Origin: Pedobacter chinensis
Lineage (GTDB): Bacteria; Bacteroidota; Bacteroidia; Sphingobacteriales; Sphingobacteriaceae
NCBI RefSeq assembly: GCF_003339865.1
Contig: NZ_QPKV01000002.1
Location: 806,001 to 870,000 of the forward strand
Length of the DNA: 64,000 nucleotides
Direction of reading: 5' to 3'
How positions within the stretch are numbered: position 1 is the stretch's first letter; every line of letters starts with the position of its first letter. Below the pieces are notes generated by a model. The model was not told the origin of the DNA and ran no database searches. It saw only the letters and a program-made list of their open reading frames with translations. Position numbers and translations under genes: made by a program. Of the stretch, positions 53,974-62,995 are shown one piece after another.

Positions 53974-55548
53974 ATGAAAACAAAATCCAATTATCTCCTA
54001 CTCTCAACCTTAATTGGGGGTATTCTTTTTAACCTATTGTTTTGGTCTGAAAGGCTGGCACTTAACCTGTTAATTTATAGCTTATTTGTTGTGGCGGTTA
54101 CTTTCTTCAACAGTGAGGTTCTCAAAAGTAAAAAGTTCGGCATATATGCCTTTGCGCATCTATTCGCTGCTGTTCTTGCGGTTATCAATAACTCCGATTT
54201 ATCTCTAGCCACTTACTATATCAGTTTTATTTTGTTTGTTGGTTTTACGCACTATCAGCATATCAGAACAGTGTGGGTTGCTTTCCTTGCTACGGCATTG
54301 CAAATTGTGGCCATACCTGCAAGCTTAATAAAACGCATGTCTGAACTTCAAATTGGCAATTTTAATTTGAAACCCATATTCAGACCAATCAAGTACATCA
54401 TTTTCCCATTAATTATTGTTTTCATTTTCACTGGAATTTACAGCGGGGCGAATCAGATTTTTGGAAACTACCTGAGTTCAGCATTGGATAATATCCAGGC
54501 AACATTGACTAAGGTTTTCAGTTTTATCTTTCAGGATTTAAGTTTCGAACGTTTTGTTCATCTCTGCTTTGGCATCGCTTTAACCGGTGGCTTGATCATT
54601 ACTTTTTACAATCGCTTTTTCGAAAGAAATGAGGCAAAACTGGAGGAAGTGCTTGTGCGAAAAAGAAGTAATAACAAAATCAGAACGCTTTGGAATGAAA
54701 TCGCTCATATATTCATGGGACAAATCATTTCAAAGAAACTTGCCCTAAAAACAGAATATATCGTTGCTTTGATTTCTTTCGCTGCCTTGAACTTTCTACT
54801 ATTAATTTTAAATGGCATTGATATTTGGTGGTTATGGCTCGGAAAAGGAAAAGATCTGGCTGAAACCAATTATTCAGCAGAATTACATGATGGAACCAAT
54901 GCTCTCATATTCAGCATTGTTCTGGCGATGGTTGTGATTGTTTATTTTTTCAGAGGAAATCTTAACTTTTACACTAAAAGCAAAACACTTAAATCCCTGG
55001 CTTTTGCCTGGATGATACAAAATTTCATCTTGATTATTTCTGTTTTCATTCGTGATGGACACTACATTGAAGTTTATGGTTTAACTTATAAAAGAATTGG
55101 TGTTTTAGTGTTCGCAATACTTTGTATTATTGGCTTGATTACGGTTTACATAAAGGTGGCGCACCAGAAAACCTTGTTTTACCTGTTCAAGATAAATGGA
55201 AATATCTGGTATACCTTGCTATTGGTGTTTACCGTCATTAACTGGGATATGGTTATCGTGAAACACAATTTAGCGCACTCAAATACCATCGCTTTAGATG
55301 TTGATTATATTCTTTCATTATCGGATAAAACATTGCCGATTCTCGATCAAAACAGAGTTAAACTAAACTATGCTCCAAATAAAAATTTATATGGTTCGGA
55401 GATCGCTAAACCAGAAAACCCAGAATATTACAAAAGACAACTGGATGAGCGCATTGGCCATTTTAAAGAACGATATGAAAAAGTAAGCTGGCTCTCATGG
55501 AATTTGCCGGATTGGAATACGTCCGAATATTTCAGAATAGAAAAATAG
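53974..55548 (+). CDS. DUF4173/DUF4153-type membrane protein
   Basis: A 524-residue polytopic membrane protein with about eleven hydrophobic segments and a soluble C-terminal tail of about 80 residues (LDQNRVKLNYAPNKNLYG onwards). ELHDGTNALIFSIVLAMVVI and YGLTYKRIGVLVFAILC are family landmarks of DUF4173/DUF4153. It is not known to have catalytic residues. The exosortase gene follows after three bases and probably belongs to the same transcript. It may form part of the export or processing apparatus for the MSEP-CTERM protein. Confidence 0.8.
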   Translation: MKTKSNYLLLSTLIGGILFNLLFWSERLALNLLIYSLFVVAVTFFNSEVLKSKKFGIYAFAHLFAAVLAVINNSDLSLATYYISFILFVGFTHYQHIRTVWVAFLATALQIVAIPASLIKRMSELQIGNFNLKPIFRPIKYIIFPLIIVFIFTGIYSGANQIFGNYLSSALDNIQATLTKVFSFIFQDLSFERFVHLCFGIALTGGLIITFYNRFFERNEAKLEEVLVRKRSNNKIRTLWNEIAHIFMGQIISKKLALKTEYIVALISFAALNFLLLILNGIDIWWLWLGKGKDLAETNYSAELHDGTNALIFSIVLAMVVIVYFFRGNLNFYTKSKTLKSLAFAWMIQNFILIISVFIRDGHYIEVYGLTYKRIGVLVFAILCIIGLITVYIKVAHQKTLFYLFKINGNIWYTLLLVFTVINWDMVIVKHNLAHSNTIALDVDYILSLSDKTLPILDQNRVKLNYAPNKNLYGSEIAKPENPEYYKRQLDERIGHFKERYEKVSWLSWNLPDWNTSEYFRIEK

Positions 55549-55551
55549 AAT

Positions 55552-56082
55552 ATGAAAATCACCAACAATATTATCCTTTTAGGAATTGGAATTCTAATAT
55601 TCATGATGCTGAAAATGGCTTATACTTTTTTAAGCACAGAACAACTTCTGTTTGTACTTGCGCCTACTAATTTCTTGGTTTCCTTAATGCTTGGAACTAA
55701 AAGCGCTTATGTTCATGGATATGGTTACTTCTACCATGATTTAAATATCACGATCGAAAAGGCTTGCTCAGGATACAATTTCATGCTTTTAAGTTTTACG
55801 ATGATGTATTACCTAGGCGCTAAATATTTCAAAAACAGGTGGTCAATCTGGTTTATATTGTCCGTTTCAACAATCTTTAGTTGGGCACTAACTCTATTTG
55901 TAAATACCTCCAGAATAGTTTCATCTGTAATCATTAATAAATCGCTCTTCTCTGCAAAATCTTACAATTCTGTATTTCATCAAGTTGAGGGCACATTTAT
56001 TTATTTATTTTTTCTGGTTCTGATGTACAAAATCCTCGATCAATTACTAAAAAAACACGCAAAAAATGAAAAATTTGCTTAA
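55552..56082 (+). CDS. xrtK: Exosortase K
   Basis: A 176-residue membrane transpeptidase. The catalytic triad expected for exosortases is present: Cys72 in EKACSGYNFM, Arg121 in NTSRIVSSV and His143 in FHQVEGTFIY. The short length and Bacteroidetes context fit the XrtK type rather than XrtA, which is more than 250 residues. Exosortases cleave a short C-terminal signal of the form motif-TM-basic tail and may attach the substrate elsewhere. The start of the next gene overlaps this one by 17 bases, and that gene encodes the presumed dedicated substrate. Confidence 0.88.
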   Translation: MKITNNIILLGIGILIFMMLKMAYTFLSTEQLLFVLAPTNFLVSLMLGTKSAYVHGYGYFYHDLNITIEKACSGYNFMLLSFTMMYYLGAKYFKNRWSIWFILSVSTIFSWALTLFVNTSRIVSSVIINKSLFSAKSYNSVFHQVEGTFIYLFFLVLMYKILDQLLKKHAKNEKFA

Positions 56083-58879
56083 CCCTAAATGGATTATAGC
56101 TATTAATATTATTCCCTCAATCATATTAATTGCATTGCTCTACGGCCAATTGAACGTCATTGAAAGTTTATTGGACAAAAATGCTTTAACGATGTGGAAG
56201 GATTTTTCCATTTGTTTAATTGTGGCAACTATTCTACAAATTATTTATACCGTATTTTGTATTATAAAAGACCTAAATATTTCTGGCTATTACGCTGTAT
56301 TTACATTAATTATTTACAGCGTAATAATTTATTTTTTTGGGCAGAACAGTGAATATTTAATTCCATTTTCTGTTCCACGCTGGATGATTAACATTGATCC
56401 TTTTTATTATTCAGGAACATTTTTAATGTCTTCCCTAATCCATTCACTATTTATTTTAGTTGTTTTATCTAGCAGAAAAAGTAATACTACATCGGCAGGA
56501 CTTAGTTTTTTATATGGCATTTGCATTCCATTACTAGGATATATATTTATTCAAGTCGTTTTACCACTTTGGCAAAACACAGAAAGCAATTTTAGCACAC
56601 ATGTTTTAATCGTTTTATTTCTATCGGCATCAATACTTTTTCTATTCTTTATTTGCCGTGGGTTTTATATTTTAACAACTAAAACTTCTTCAACACTTTT
56701 AAAGTTCAAAATTTACCTCAAAATAGTGATCTGTATTGTGTTTCCGATTTTAGGTTTACTAATTAACAATAGCGTTTTTAAAATAAAATACGGAGTTGGA
56801 AACGAACCTTTTGGGAATTTCAGCAATGCGTGGTTTTACATTGTTACTGTTTTTAATGGCATTCTGATCTGTTTATATAAAATCAAAAATGAAAATTTTC
56901 GTCTTTTCAGGTTTTATGCCCTCCTTGCCTGTTATCCTAATACGTTATACTTTTTCTTTGTATTTGCACCATTTTTACCACTGGCCATAGTTGCTGTAAT
57001 TGCCATGGGAATTGGTTTTTTAATGCTTACACCATTGGCATTATTTACGCTCCAAACCAATGATTTGCATAAAGAGTATCATAATTTAAAGCAAAGCAAT
57101 TCGGCATTTAAGCTTAAAACGATCGGAACCGTTGCGTTTTTAGTTTTACCAATATTTATAACCGTTTCCTACTGGAAGGATAAGCTTGTTCTTAACAATG
57201 CGTTAGAATATATTTACAGTCCGGATTACTCAAAAGATTACAGAATTGATGTTAAATCGTTATTTAAAACGCTTGAGGTCATTAAACAAAACAAGACTAA
57301 AAGACGCATTTCTGACAATCAAAATACGCCCTTTTTAACACCATACTATAATTGGTTAGTTTTAGATAACATGGTTTTATCTGACCAAAAGATAACCAAA
57401 CTAGAAGAAGTTTTTGGAGGCTATAAAAATGAGCTCGAACCGCAATCCCGCTCTTTTTCAAATCGTGCTAAAATTTCAAAAATAAAGGCGACAAGTAAAT
57501 TTGATTCCCATGAAAAAGTGTGGAGAAGTATAATCGATTTAGAACTTACAAACCCTAGTGATGAAGATCTGGATAGTTACGAAACCGTTTTTAATTTGCC
57601 CAATGGATGTTGGGTTAGCAATTATTATTTAAACATTGGCAATAGAAAAGAATACGGAATTCTGGCAGAAAAAAAATCGGCACTTTGGGTGTTCTCTCAA
57701 ATTAGAAATGAAAATCGCGATCCGGGTATTTTATATTATTTAAGTGGAAATGATGTCGCTTTTAAAATATTTCCATTTGGCTCAAAAGAAATCAGAAAAA
57801 GTGGAATAGAGCTGATCCATAAAGAGCCAATTACCTTCAAAATTGATGATAAATCAATTGATCTTGGTAACAAGCTTCAAATTGCGGCTGGTAAAATCGA
57901 ATCGATAAATGGCACCACTTATATTCCTGCTCGTGAAAAAGCCAAATTAAAACTTGTTAAAAGAATTCCTCAATACCATTTTTTAATAGATGTATCGCAA
58001 GGGCAAGAGCGTCATAAAGAAAATTATTACAATCGGATAACGCAGTTTATTAAAACAAAGGGAATAAAATCTGATCAAATTAAAATAGATTTTGTCAATG
58101 CCTTGTTAAATGAAATACCATACCATTCGAAATGGAAAAATGAACTGGTTGAACAAGATTTCAATGGAGGTTTTTATGTAGAAGGTGCTATAAAAAAGAT
58201 TTTAGCGCAGCATTATAATACTAATAATAATACTTTTCCGGTAATGATCATTGTTTCTGATGATTCAAAAATTGGAATTTTAACACAAAACTTTGCTGAT
58301 TTTAAATTGGCTTTTCCTGAATCGAACTTCTTTTATGAACTTGACAGAGAAAATAATTTGTGGAGTCATTCTTTAGAAAACAATCCAAAAAATCGGATTG
58401 AAAAAGTATCTAAAATTACCAATCATGGTACCAGGGTATGGAAAAATAAAACAAATTATCATTGCTATCTCTCTAATGATGATCAGGCATCAATTGCAAT
58501 TAATTCGAAATTAATTGAAAATGATTTTGCAGTAGAAAAGCAAAAAACATGGGCTGCCGGACTTAATTTACAAGGCATGTGGTTTAATGGTTTTATAAAT
58601 AAGTCTTTTTCTAATGAAAATCATTTAAATATGATTAAGCAAAGTATAATAAGTGGCATTCTATCTCCAACAACATCTTATTTAGTTGTTGAAAATGAGG
58701 CACAAAAAATGGCCTTAAAACAAAAACAAGCCCAAATTTTATCGGGGAACAAAAATCTCGACCCTGATGAAGAAACGCAAAGAATGGATGAGCCAAATCT
58801 TTATCTACTGCTTTTATTGATATTACTCGTTTTTAAATTTAAAAAGAACCTAACATTTCTATCCCTTGCAACAAAATAA
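56066..58879 (+). CDS. MSEP-CTERM-like sorting substrate, membrane protein with VIT-like domain
   Basis: A 937-residue protein. Residues 1-370 hold about ten membrane segments. A VIT-like domain (about 470-590) follows, with ETVFNLPNGCWVSNYYLNIG and NENRDPGILYYLSGNDVAFKIFPF. A vWA-like region starts near YHFLIDVSQGQERHKENYYN, but the MIDAS motif is degenerate (D-V-S-Q-G). The C-terminal tail is RMDEPN (residues 906-911), then a leucine-rich membrane helix (LYLLLLLILLVF) and a basic KFKKN end. This is the tripartite MSEP-CTERM-type signal, with D in place of the usual S. It should be sorted by the exosortase encoded just upstream. The gene overlaps xrtK by 17 bases. Confidence 0.85.
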   Translation: MKNLLNPKWIIAINIIPSIILIALLYGQLNVIESLLDKNALTMWKDFSICLIVATILQIIYTVFCIIKDLNISGYYAVFTLIIYSVIIYFFGQNSEYLIPFSVPRWMINIDPFYYSGTFLMSSLIHSLFILVVLSSRKSNTTSAGLSFLYGICIPLLGYIFIQVVLPLWQNTESNFSTHVLIVLFLSASILFLFFICRGFYILTTKTSSTLLKFKIYLKIVICIVFPILGLLINNSVFKIKYGVGNEPFGNFSNAWFYIVTVFNGILICLYKIKNENFRLFRFYALLACYPNTLYFFFVFAPFLPLAIVAVIAMGIGFLMLTPLALFTLQTNDLHKEYHNLKQSNSAFKLKTIGTVAFLVLPIFITVSYWKDKLVLNNALEYIYSPDYSKDYRIDVKSLFKTLEVIKQNKTKRRISDNQNTPFLTPYYNWLVLDNMVLSDQKITKLEEVFGGYKNELEPQSRSFSNRAKISKIKATSKFDSHEKVWRSIIDLELTNPSDEDLDSYETVFNLPNGCWVSNYYLNIGNRKEYGILAEKKSALWVFSQIRNENRDPGILYYLSGNDVAFKIFPFGSKEIRKSGIELIHKEPITFKIDDKSIDLGNKLQIAAGKIESINGTTYIPAREKAKLKLVKRIPQYHFLIDVSQGQERHKENYYNRITQFIKTKGIKSDQIKIDFVNALLNEIPYHSKWKNELVEQDFNGGFYVEGAIKKILAQHYNTNNNTFPVMIIVSDDSKIGILTQNFADFKLAFPESNFFYELDRENNLWSHSLENNPKNRIEKVSKITNHGTRVWKNKTNYHCYLSNDDQASIAINSKLIENDFAVEKQKTWAAGLNLQGMWFNGFINKSFSNENHLNMIKQSIISGILSPTTSYLVVENEAQKMALKQKQAQILSGNKNLDPDEETQRMDEPNLYLLLLLILLVFKFKKNLTFLSLATK

Positions 58880-58899
58880 AACAACAATAAATAAAATAA

Positions 58900-59211
58900 A
58901 TGATGAAAAATAAAGAAACAAATAACCATGCTAAATTAAGAATTAGCATAATTTTAGTTACCATCGCTGTTATTTTAAGCATTCCACTAATTGCCATGCA
59001 GTTTATAAATCAAGTAAAATGGACACTGATCGATTTTGTAGCTGCAGGAATTTTATTGTTAACAACAGGTTTAGCAATAGAACTTGTAATTAGAAATGTA
59101 AAAACGAACATTTCAAGAACTGTTTTACTTGTGATCATCTTAATTGTAACTTTTCTGGTCTGGGCAGAATTGGCTGTAGGTATTTTTGGAACCCCGTTTG
59201 CTGGAAGCTAG
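58900..59211 (+). CDS. Small membrane protein at the end of the exosortase locus
   Basis: A 103-residue protein with three membrane segments (ISIILVTIAVILSIPLIAMQ, LIDFVAAGILLLTTGLAIEL, RTVLLVIILIVTFLVWAELA). No family recalled. It begins 20 bases after the MSEP-CTERM gene, so it is likely co-transcribed and may be an accessory part of the sorting system. An alternative start codon is one position downstream (ATG at 58903). Confidence 0.75.
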   Translation: MMKNKETNNHAKLRISIILVTIAVILSIPLIAMQFINQVKWTLIDFVAAGILLLTTGLAIELVIRNVKTNISRTVLLVIILIVTFLVWAELAVGIFGTPFAGS

Positions 59212-59323
59212 TTATTATTTAAGGTTAAAATTTGCCGGGGACCAATTTGCCAAGAACAATAGGCTTTGTTAATTAAACCCGATTGAACGGAAATACTTTT
59301 TTAAATTACTACCGCTAATTTTC

Positions 59324-59386
59324 TGCAATCCTGAGGCACGAAGGATCTGAAACCGATGAAACAGAAGCTTCGTACCTCAGCATTAC
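59324..59386. repeat. Palindromic dispersed element
   Basis: TGCAATCCTGAGGCACGAAG on the left and CTTCGTACCTCAGCATTACA on the right form an imperfect palindrome. It is a relative of the elements at 45645 and 61451, which share AGGTACGAAG/CTTCGTACCT. Otherwise the 315 bases before sucC hold only its promoter. Confidence 0.75.
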
Positions 59387-59478
59387 AGAGCCTGTTTAAA
59401 AAAGATTGCAGTGAAAGCGGGGCTGCTTTTCCCGATTAACATAAAACGTTCATTTTCTGAAAAAATCGGCAATTACTA

Positions 59479-59509
59479 TTTGTTTAAAGGCTTTAGAATT
59501 GTAGCTTTG
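59479..59509 (+). promoter_or_regulatory. Promoter of sucC
   Basis: TTTG at 59479-59482 and TAGCTTTG at 59502-59509 with 19 bases between them match the Bacteroidetes primary sigma consensus exactly. The expected start point is about 8 bases after the -7 box, giving a leader of about 10 bases. Confidence 0.8.
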
Positions 59510-59526
59510 GGCAAATTTTGTAGCAA

Positions 59527-60720
59527 ATGAATATTCACGAATACCAGGGTAAACAAATATTAAAAAGTTTCGGTGTTAACGTTCAAGAAGGAATTGTTGC
59601 CGATACGCCAGAGCAAGCTGTTGAGGCTGCAAAGCAATTGAAAACTGATTATAATTCTGATTGGGTTGTAATTAAAGCGCAAATCCACGCTGGTGGTCGC
59701 GGTAAAGGCGGTGGCGTTAAATTAGCCAAAAACCTTGATGAAGTTAAACAACGTGCAACCGATATTATTGGAATGCAATTGGTTACTCCTCAAACCGGAC
59801 CAGAAGGTAAATTGGTGAACAAGGTTTTAGTTGCGCAGGATGTTTACTATCCGGGTGCCTCTGAAACTAAAGAATTCTACATTTCTGTATTGTTAGATCG
59901 TGCAAAAGGTCGCAACATTATTATGTACAGTACTGAAGGCGGTATGGACATTGAAGAAGTTGCTGAACATACTCCACACTTAATTTTTAAAGAAGAAATC
60001 GATCCTAAAGTTGGTTTGCAAGGTTTCCAGGCTCGTAAAATTGCTTTTAACTTAGGTGTTAGCGGCAATGCTTTTAAAGAGATGGTTAAATTTGTAACGG
60101 CTTTATACAAAGCTTATGAAGCTACCGACTCTTCTATGTTCGAAATCAATCCGGTGTTAAAAACATCTGACGATAAAGTGATCGCTGTTGATGCTAAAGT
60201 TAATTTAGATGAAAATGGCTTATTCCGCCACCCGGATTATGCAGCAATGCGTGATGTTACGGAGGAAGATCCAATGGAAGTTGAGGCAAGTGCGAGTAAC
60301 TTAAACTTCGTTAACCTTGATGGTAATGTAGGTTGTATGGTTAACGGTGCTGGTTTAGCGATGGCTACCATGGATATCATTAAATTAGCTGGTGGTGAGC
60401 CTGCTAACTTCTTAGATGTTGGTGGAACTGCAAATGCTCAAACGGTTAAGGCTGCTTTCAACATCATTTTGAAAGACCCTAATGTTAAAGCGATCTTAAT
60501 CAATATTTTCGGTGGGATTGTTCGTTGTGATCGTGTGGCTCAAGGAGTTATCGATGCTTACAAAGAAATTGGAAACATCCCTGTACCAATTATCTGCCGC
60601 TTACAAGGTACAAACGCTGAAGAAGCTAAGAAATTAATTGATGAATCGGGACTTAAAGTTTACTCTGCGATTGCCTTAAAAGAAGCTGCTGATTTAGTGA
60701 CTAAGGTTTTGGCTAACTAA
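59527..60720 (+). CDS. sucC: Succinyl-CoA ligase, beta subunit
   Basis: A 397-residue TCA-cycle enzyme subunit that couples succinyl-CoA cleavage to nucleoside triphosphate formation. The N-terminal MNIHEYQGKQILKSFGV and the ATP-grasp domain VVIKAQIHAGGRGKGGGVKL are diagnostic; the CoA-ligase domain contains FEINPVLKT, GCMVNGAGLAMATMDI and LINIFGGIVRCDRVA. The alpha subunit gene (sucD) is not adjacent: downstream is a repeat region and then the sigma factor. So sucC and sucD are separated in this organism. A strong promoter and terminator flank the gene. Confidence 0.97.
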   Translation: MNIHEYQGKQILKSFGVNVQEGIVADTPEQAVEAAKQLKTDYNSDWVVIKAQIHAGGRGKGGGVKLAKNLDEVKQRATDIIGMQLVTPQTGPEGKLVNKVLVAQDVYYPGASETKEFYISVLLDRAKGRNIIMYSTEGGMDIEEVAEHTPHLIFKEEIDPKVGLQGFQARKIAFNLGVSGNAFKEMVKFVTALYKAYEATDSSMFEINPVLKTSDDKVIAVDAKVNLDENGLFRHPDYAAMRDVTEEDPMEVEASASNLNFVNLDGNVGCMVNGAGLAMATMDIIKLAGGEPANFLDVGGTANAQTVKAAFNIILKDPNVKAILINIFGGIVRCDRVAQGVIDAYKEIGNIPVPIICRLQGTNAEEAKKLIDESGLKVYSAIALKEAADLVTKVLAN

Positions 60721-60777
60721 AAAAAGGTAGAAGGCGGAAGGTTTAAGGTTAAAAACCCAACGTATTATACAATATAT

Positions 60778-60811
60778 AAAACCTTTCGGTGCAAGCTGAA
60801 AGGTTTTTTTC
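60778..60811 (+). terminator. Terminator of sucC
   Basis: Perfect arms AAAACCTTTC / GAAAGGTTTT with a 10-base loop (GGTGCAAGCT) and a T-run. The terminator is also the left end of repeat block A, whose other copy is near 61290. Confidence 0.88.
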
Positions 60812-61460
60812 TTTTAGCCTCTCCCTATCAATGGCAGTAGTGAAACTCGTTGTAGTACTGTCCCTCTCCTTGAAGAGAGGGAATTATCCGGTTGTGGTTT
60901 TAACCTTAGGGGAAAATGCAGGAGGTTTTGAAACCTGCTGTCATACTGTTAAACCACCAGGATAAAACGTTTATTGGTTAAAAACTTTATTTAGCATAAA
61001 TCGTTTTTTTTTATTTTTTACCACCTAAGATACCCGAGATAATGTTGTAAAAAACTTAGGTGTTCTCAGGTGTCTTAGGTGGTAAATATTTAAATTTATA
61101 TCAGGTTTAGATTACCAGGGTAAAATGTTTATTGGTTAAAAACTTTATTTAGTAATAAATCTTTTTTTGTTTTTTACCACCTAAGACATCTTAGAAAACT
61201 TCAGCCAAATATGGCAAGACTTAGGTGCTTTTCAGATGTCTTAGGTGGTAAATCTTTAATTTGAAAAGCGACTTAGGGTTAAAATACAGTATTAAACCTT
61301 TCGGTGCAAGCTGAAGTTTTTTTGTTTTAGCCTCTCCCTATCAATGGCAGTAGTGAAACTCGTTTTAGTACTGTCCCTCTCCTTGAAGAGAGGGAGTTAT
61401 TCGGTTGTGGTTTTAACCTTAGGGTAAAATGCGGGAGGTTTTGAAACTTGCTGTCATGCT
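60778..61460. repeat. Mosaic repeat region A-B-B'-A'
   Basis: Block A (about 60783-60945) contains CCTCTCCCTATCAATGGCAG, GTCCCTCTCCTTGAAGAGAG and TTTTGAAACCTGCTGTCAT. It recurs as A' (about 61290-61456) with a few changes. Block B (about 60955-61090) contains GTTTATTGGTTAAAAACTTT and TTACCACCTAAGA...TCTTAGGTGGTAA (an inverted repeat). It recurs as B' (about 61110-61250). The order is A, B, B', A'. No open frame of interest. It reflects an ancestral duplication within an intergenic stretch. Confidence 0.85.
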
Positions 61461-61516
61461 GAGGTACGAAGCATCTGTTTCATAGGTACTGAATACTTCG
61501 TGCCTTAGCATGACAG
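61451..61516. repeat. Palindromic dispersed element
   Basis: CTGTCATGCTGAGGTACGAA on the left and TTCGTGCCTTAGCATGACAG on the right, an almost perfect palindrome. Same family as 59324 and 45645. Confidence 0.8.
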
Positions 61517-61592
61517 ATTATTCAGGGTTGCTGCAACATAAAGGTATTTTTTTATTCAGGTTTAGATCACTCATGCAAAGCATTTATCGGTC

Positions 61593-61653
61593 TTGCCAAA
61601 CTGACGAAGTTATCCCTTACTTACCCTTTAAAACTTCGTAAGTCAGTTAGCAA
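61593..61653. repeat. Imperfect palindrome upstream of rpoD
   Basis: TTGCCAAACTGACGAAGTT on the left and AACTTCGTAAGTCAGTTAGC on the right are complementary apart from small gaps. No gene is seen around it. Confidence 0.6.
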
Positions 61654-61805
61654 AACACCTATTTAGCACAAATATGTTAGACCTGACAAAAATTCGCAGG
61701 TTCAGATCGTGGAATAATTTAAACTTTTGTTTCTCTGCTTGAATAATGAAAATTTAAGAAACGTCATAATTTTTCAATAATTTACTGAACAACATAGAAA
61801 ATTAA

Positions 61806-61843
61806 TTATTGTAAAACACAATATATTTACTGATTTACAATAA
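61806..61843. promoter_or_regulatory. Inverted repeat upstream of rpoD
   Basis: TTATTGTAAA (61806-61815) and TTTACAATAA (61834-61843) are perfect 10-bp inverted arms with an 18-base spacer, about 150 bases before the rpoD promoter. Could be a regulator-binding site or a small hairpin; the function is unknown. Confidence 0.4.
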
Positions 61844-61973
61844 AAAAATACGGAAATCAGCAGTAATGGTCAACAACTAAAAAATAATGACAAAAACTTT
61901 ATTGGAATGATTTTTGTTGTAAGTAAAACTGTAAAAAACTTGTGCAAACAGCAACATTTTCAGTATTTTATCC

Positions 61974-62004
61974 TTTCGGATTGCTATACAATTTCGTAAC
62001 TTTG
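61974..62004 (+). promoter_or_regulatory. Promoter of rpoD
   Basis: TTTC at 61974-61977 and a perfect TAACTTTG -7 box at 61997-62004 with 19 bases between them. The leader would be about 28 bases. Confidence 0.75.
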
Positions 62005-62040
62005 CACACTCAATAATTAAAGAGCACACAAAACGTATAA

Positions 62041-62901
62041 ATGAGACAACTCAAGATAACGCAATCCATTACCAACCGCGAAAGCCAATCATTAGATAAG
62101 TACTTACACGAAATTGGTAAAGTAGATTTAATAACAGCAGAGGAAGAAGTAATTTTAGCAAGAAAGATTCGTGAAGGTGATCAGGCTGCATTAGAGCGAC
62201 TTACAAAAACCAACTTACGTTTCGTAGTATCTGTTGCAAAACAATATCAAAATCAGGGTTTAACTTTAGGTGATTTAATTAATGAAGGTAACTTAGGTTT
62301 GATCAAAGCTGCAAAACGTTTTGATGAAACAAAAGGTTTTAAATTCATTTCTTATGCCGTTTGGTGGATTCGTCAATCTATTTTGCAAGCTATTGCTGAG
62401 CAAAGCCGTATTGTACGTTTACCGTTAAACCAGGTAGGTTCATTAAGTAAAATCAGTAAGGCTTTCTCTAAATTAGAGCAAGAGTATGAACGTGAACCTT
62501 CACCAGAAGAATTGGCAGATATTTTAGAAACCACTGTTGATAAGATTTCTGACACTCTAAGTAACTCTGGCCGTCACGTATCAATGGATGCACCTTTTGT
62601 TCAAGGGGAAGAAAATACATTGTTGGATGTATTGGAAAACCATGAACCTAACACAGACAGTTCACTGATCAACGAATCATTATCTGAAGAGATTAAACGT
62701 TCTTTATCTACATTAACAGAAAGAGAAAGAGAAATCATCGTTTTATTCTTCGGTTTAGGATCAAACCACCCATTATCATTGGAAGAAATTGGTGAGAAAT
62801 TCAACCTGACTCGTGAACGTGTAAGGCAAATTAAAGATAAAGCGCTTCAGCGTTTACGTCATACTTCAAGAAGTAAAATTTTAAAATCTTATTTAGGATA
62901 A
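62041..62901 (+). CDS. rpoD: RNA polymerase primary sigma factor (SigA/RpoD)
   Basis: A 286-residue sigma-70 protein. It begins at region 1.2 ([20 protein letters not shown]), with no region 1.1. Regions 2.1-2.4 read [38 protein letters not shown] and [20 protein letters not shown]. Region 4 ([36 protein letters not shown]) is complete. The short form without region 1.1 is typical of the Bacteroidetes housekeeping sigma factor, which reads TTTG and TAnnTTTG promoters. It fits the promoters seen in this window. Followed by a terminator at 62921. Confidence 0.96.
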   Translation: MRQLKITQSITNRESQSLDKYLHEIGKVDLITAEEEVILARKIREGDQAALERLTKTNLRFVVSVAKQYQNQGLTLGDLINEGNLGLIKAAKRFDETKGFKFISYAVWWIRQSILQAIAEQSRIVRLPLNQVGSLSKISKAFSKLEQEYEREPSPEELADILETTVDKISDTLSNSGRHVSMDAPFVQGEENTLLDVLENHEPNTDSSLINESLSEEIKRSLSTLTEREREIIVLFFGLGSNHPLSLEEIGEKFNLTRERVRQIKDKALQRLRHTSRSKILKSYLG

Positions 62902-62920
62902 TTAAAATTTACCAGTATAG

Positions 62921-62951
62921 AAAAAGGATTGACCAATGTCGATCCTTTTTT
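62921..62951 (+). terminator. Terminator of rpoD
   Basis: Arms AAAAAGGAT (62921-62929) and ATCCTTTTT (62942-62950) with a 12-base loop and a T-run. It lies about 20 bases after the rpoD stop codon. Confidence 0.85.
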
Positions 62952-62995
62952 CGTTAATAAAGATTTTTTAAGTTTTGATTTTCTATATTTAACTA

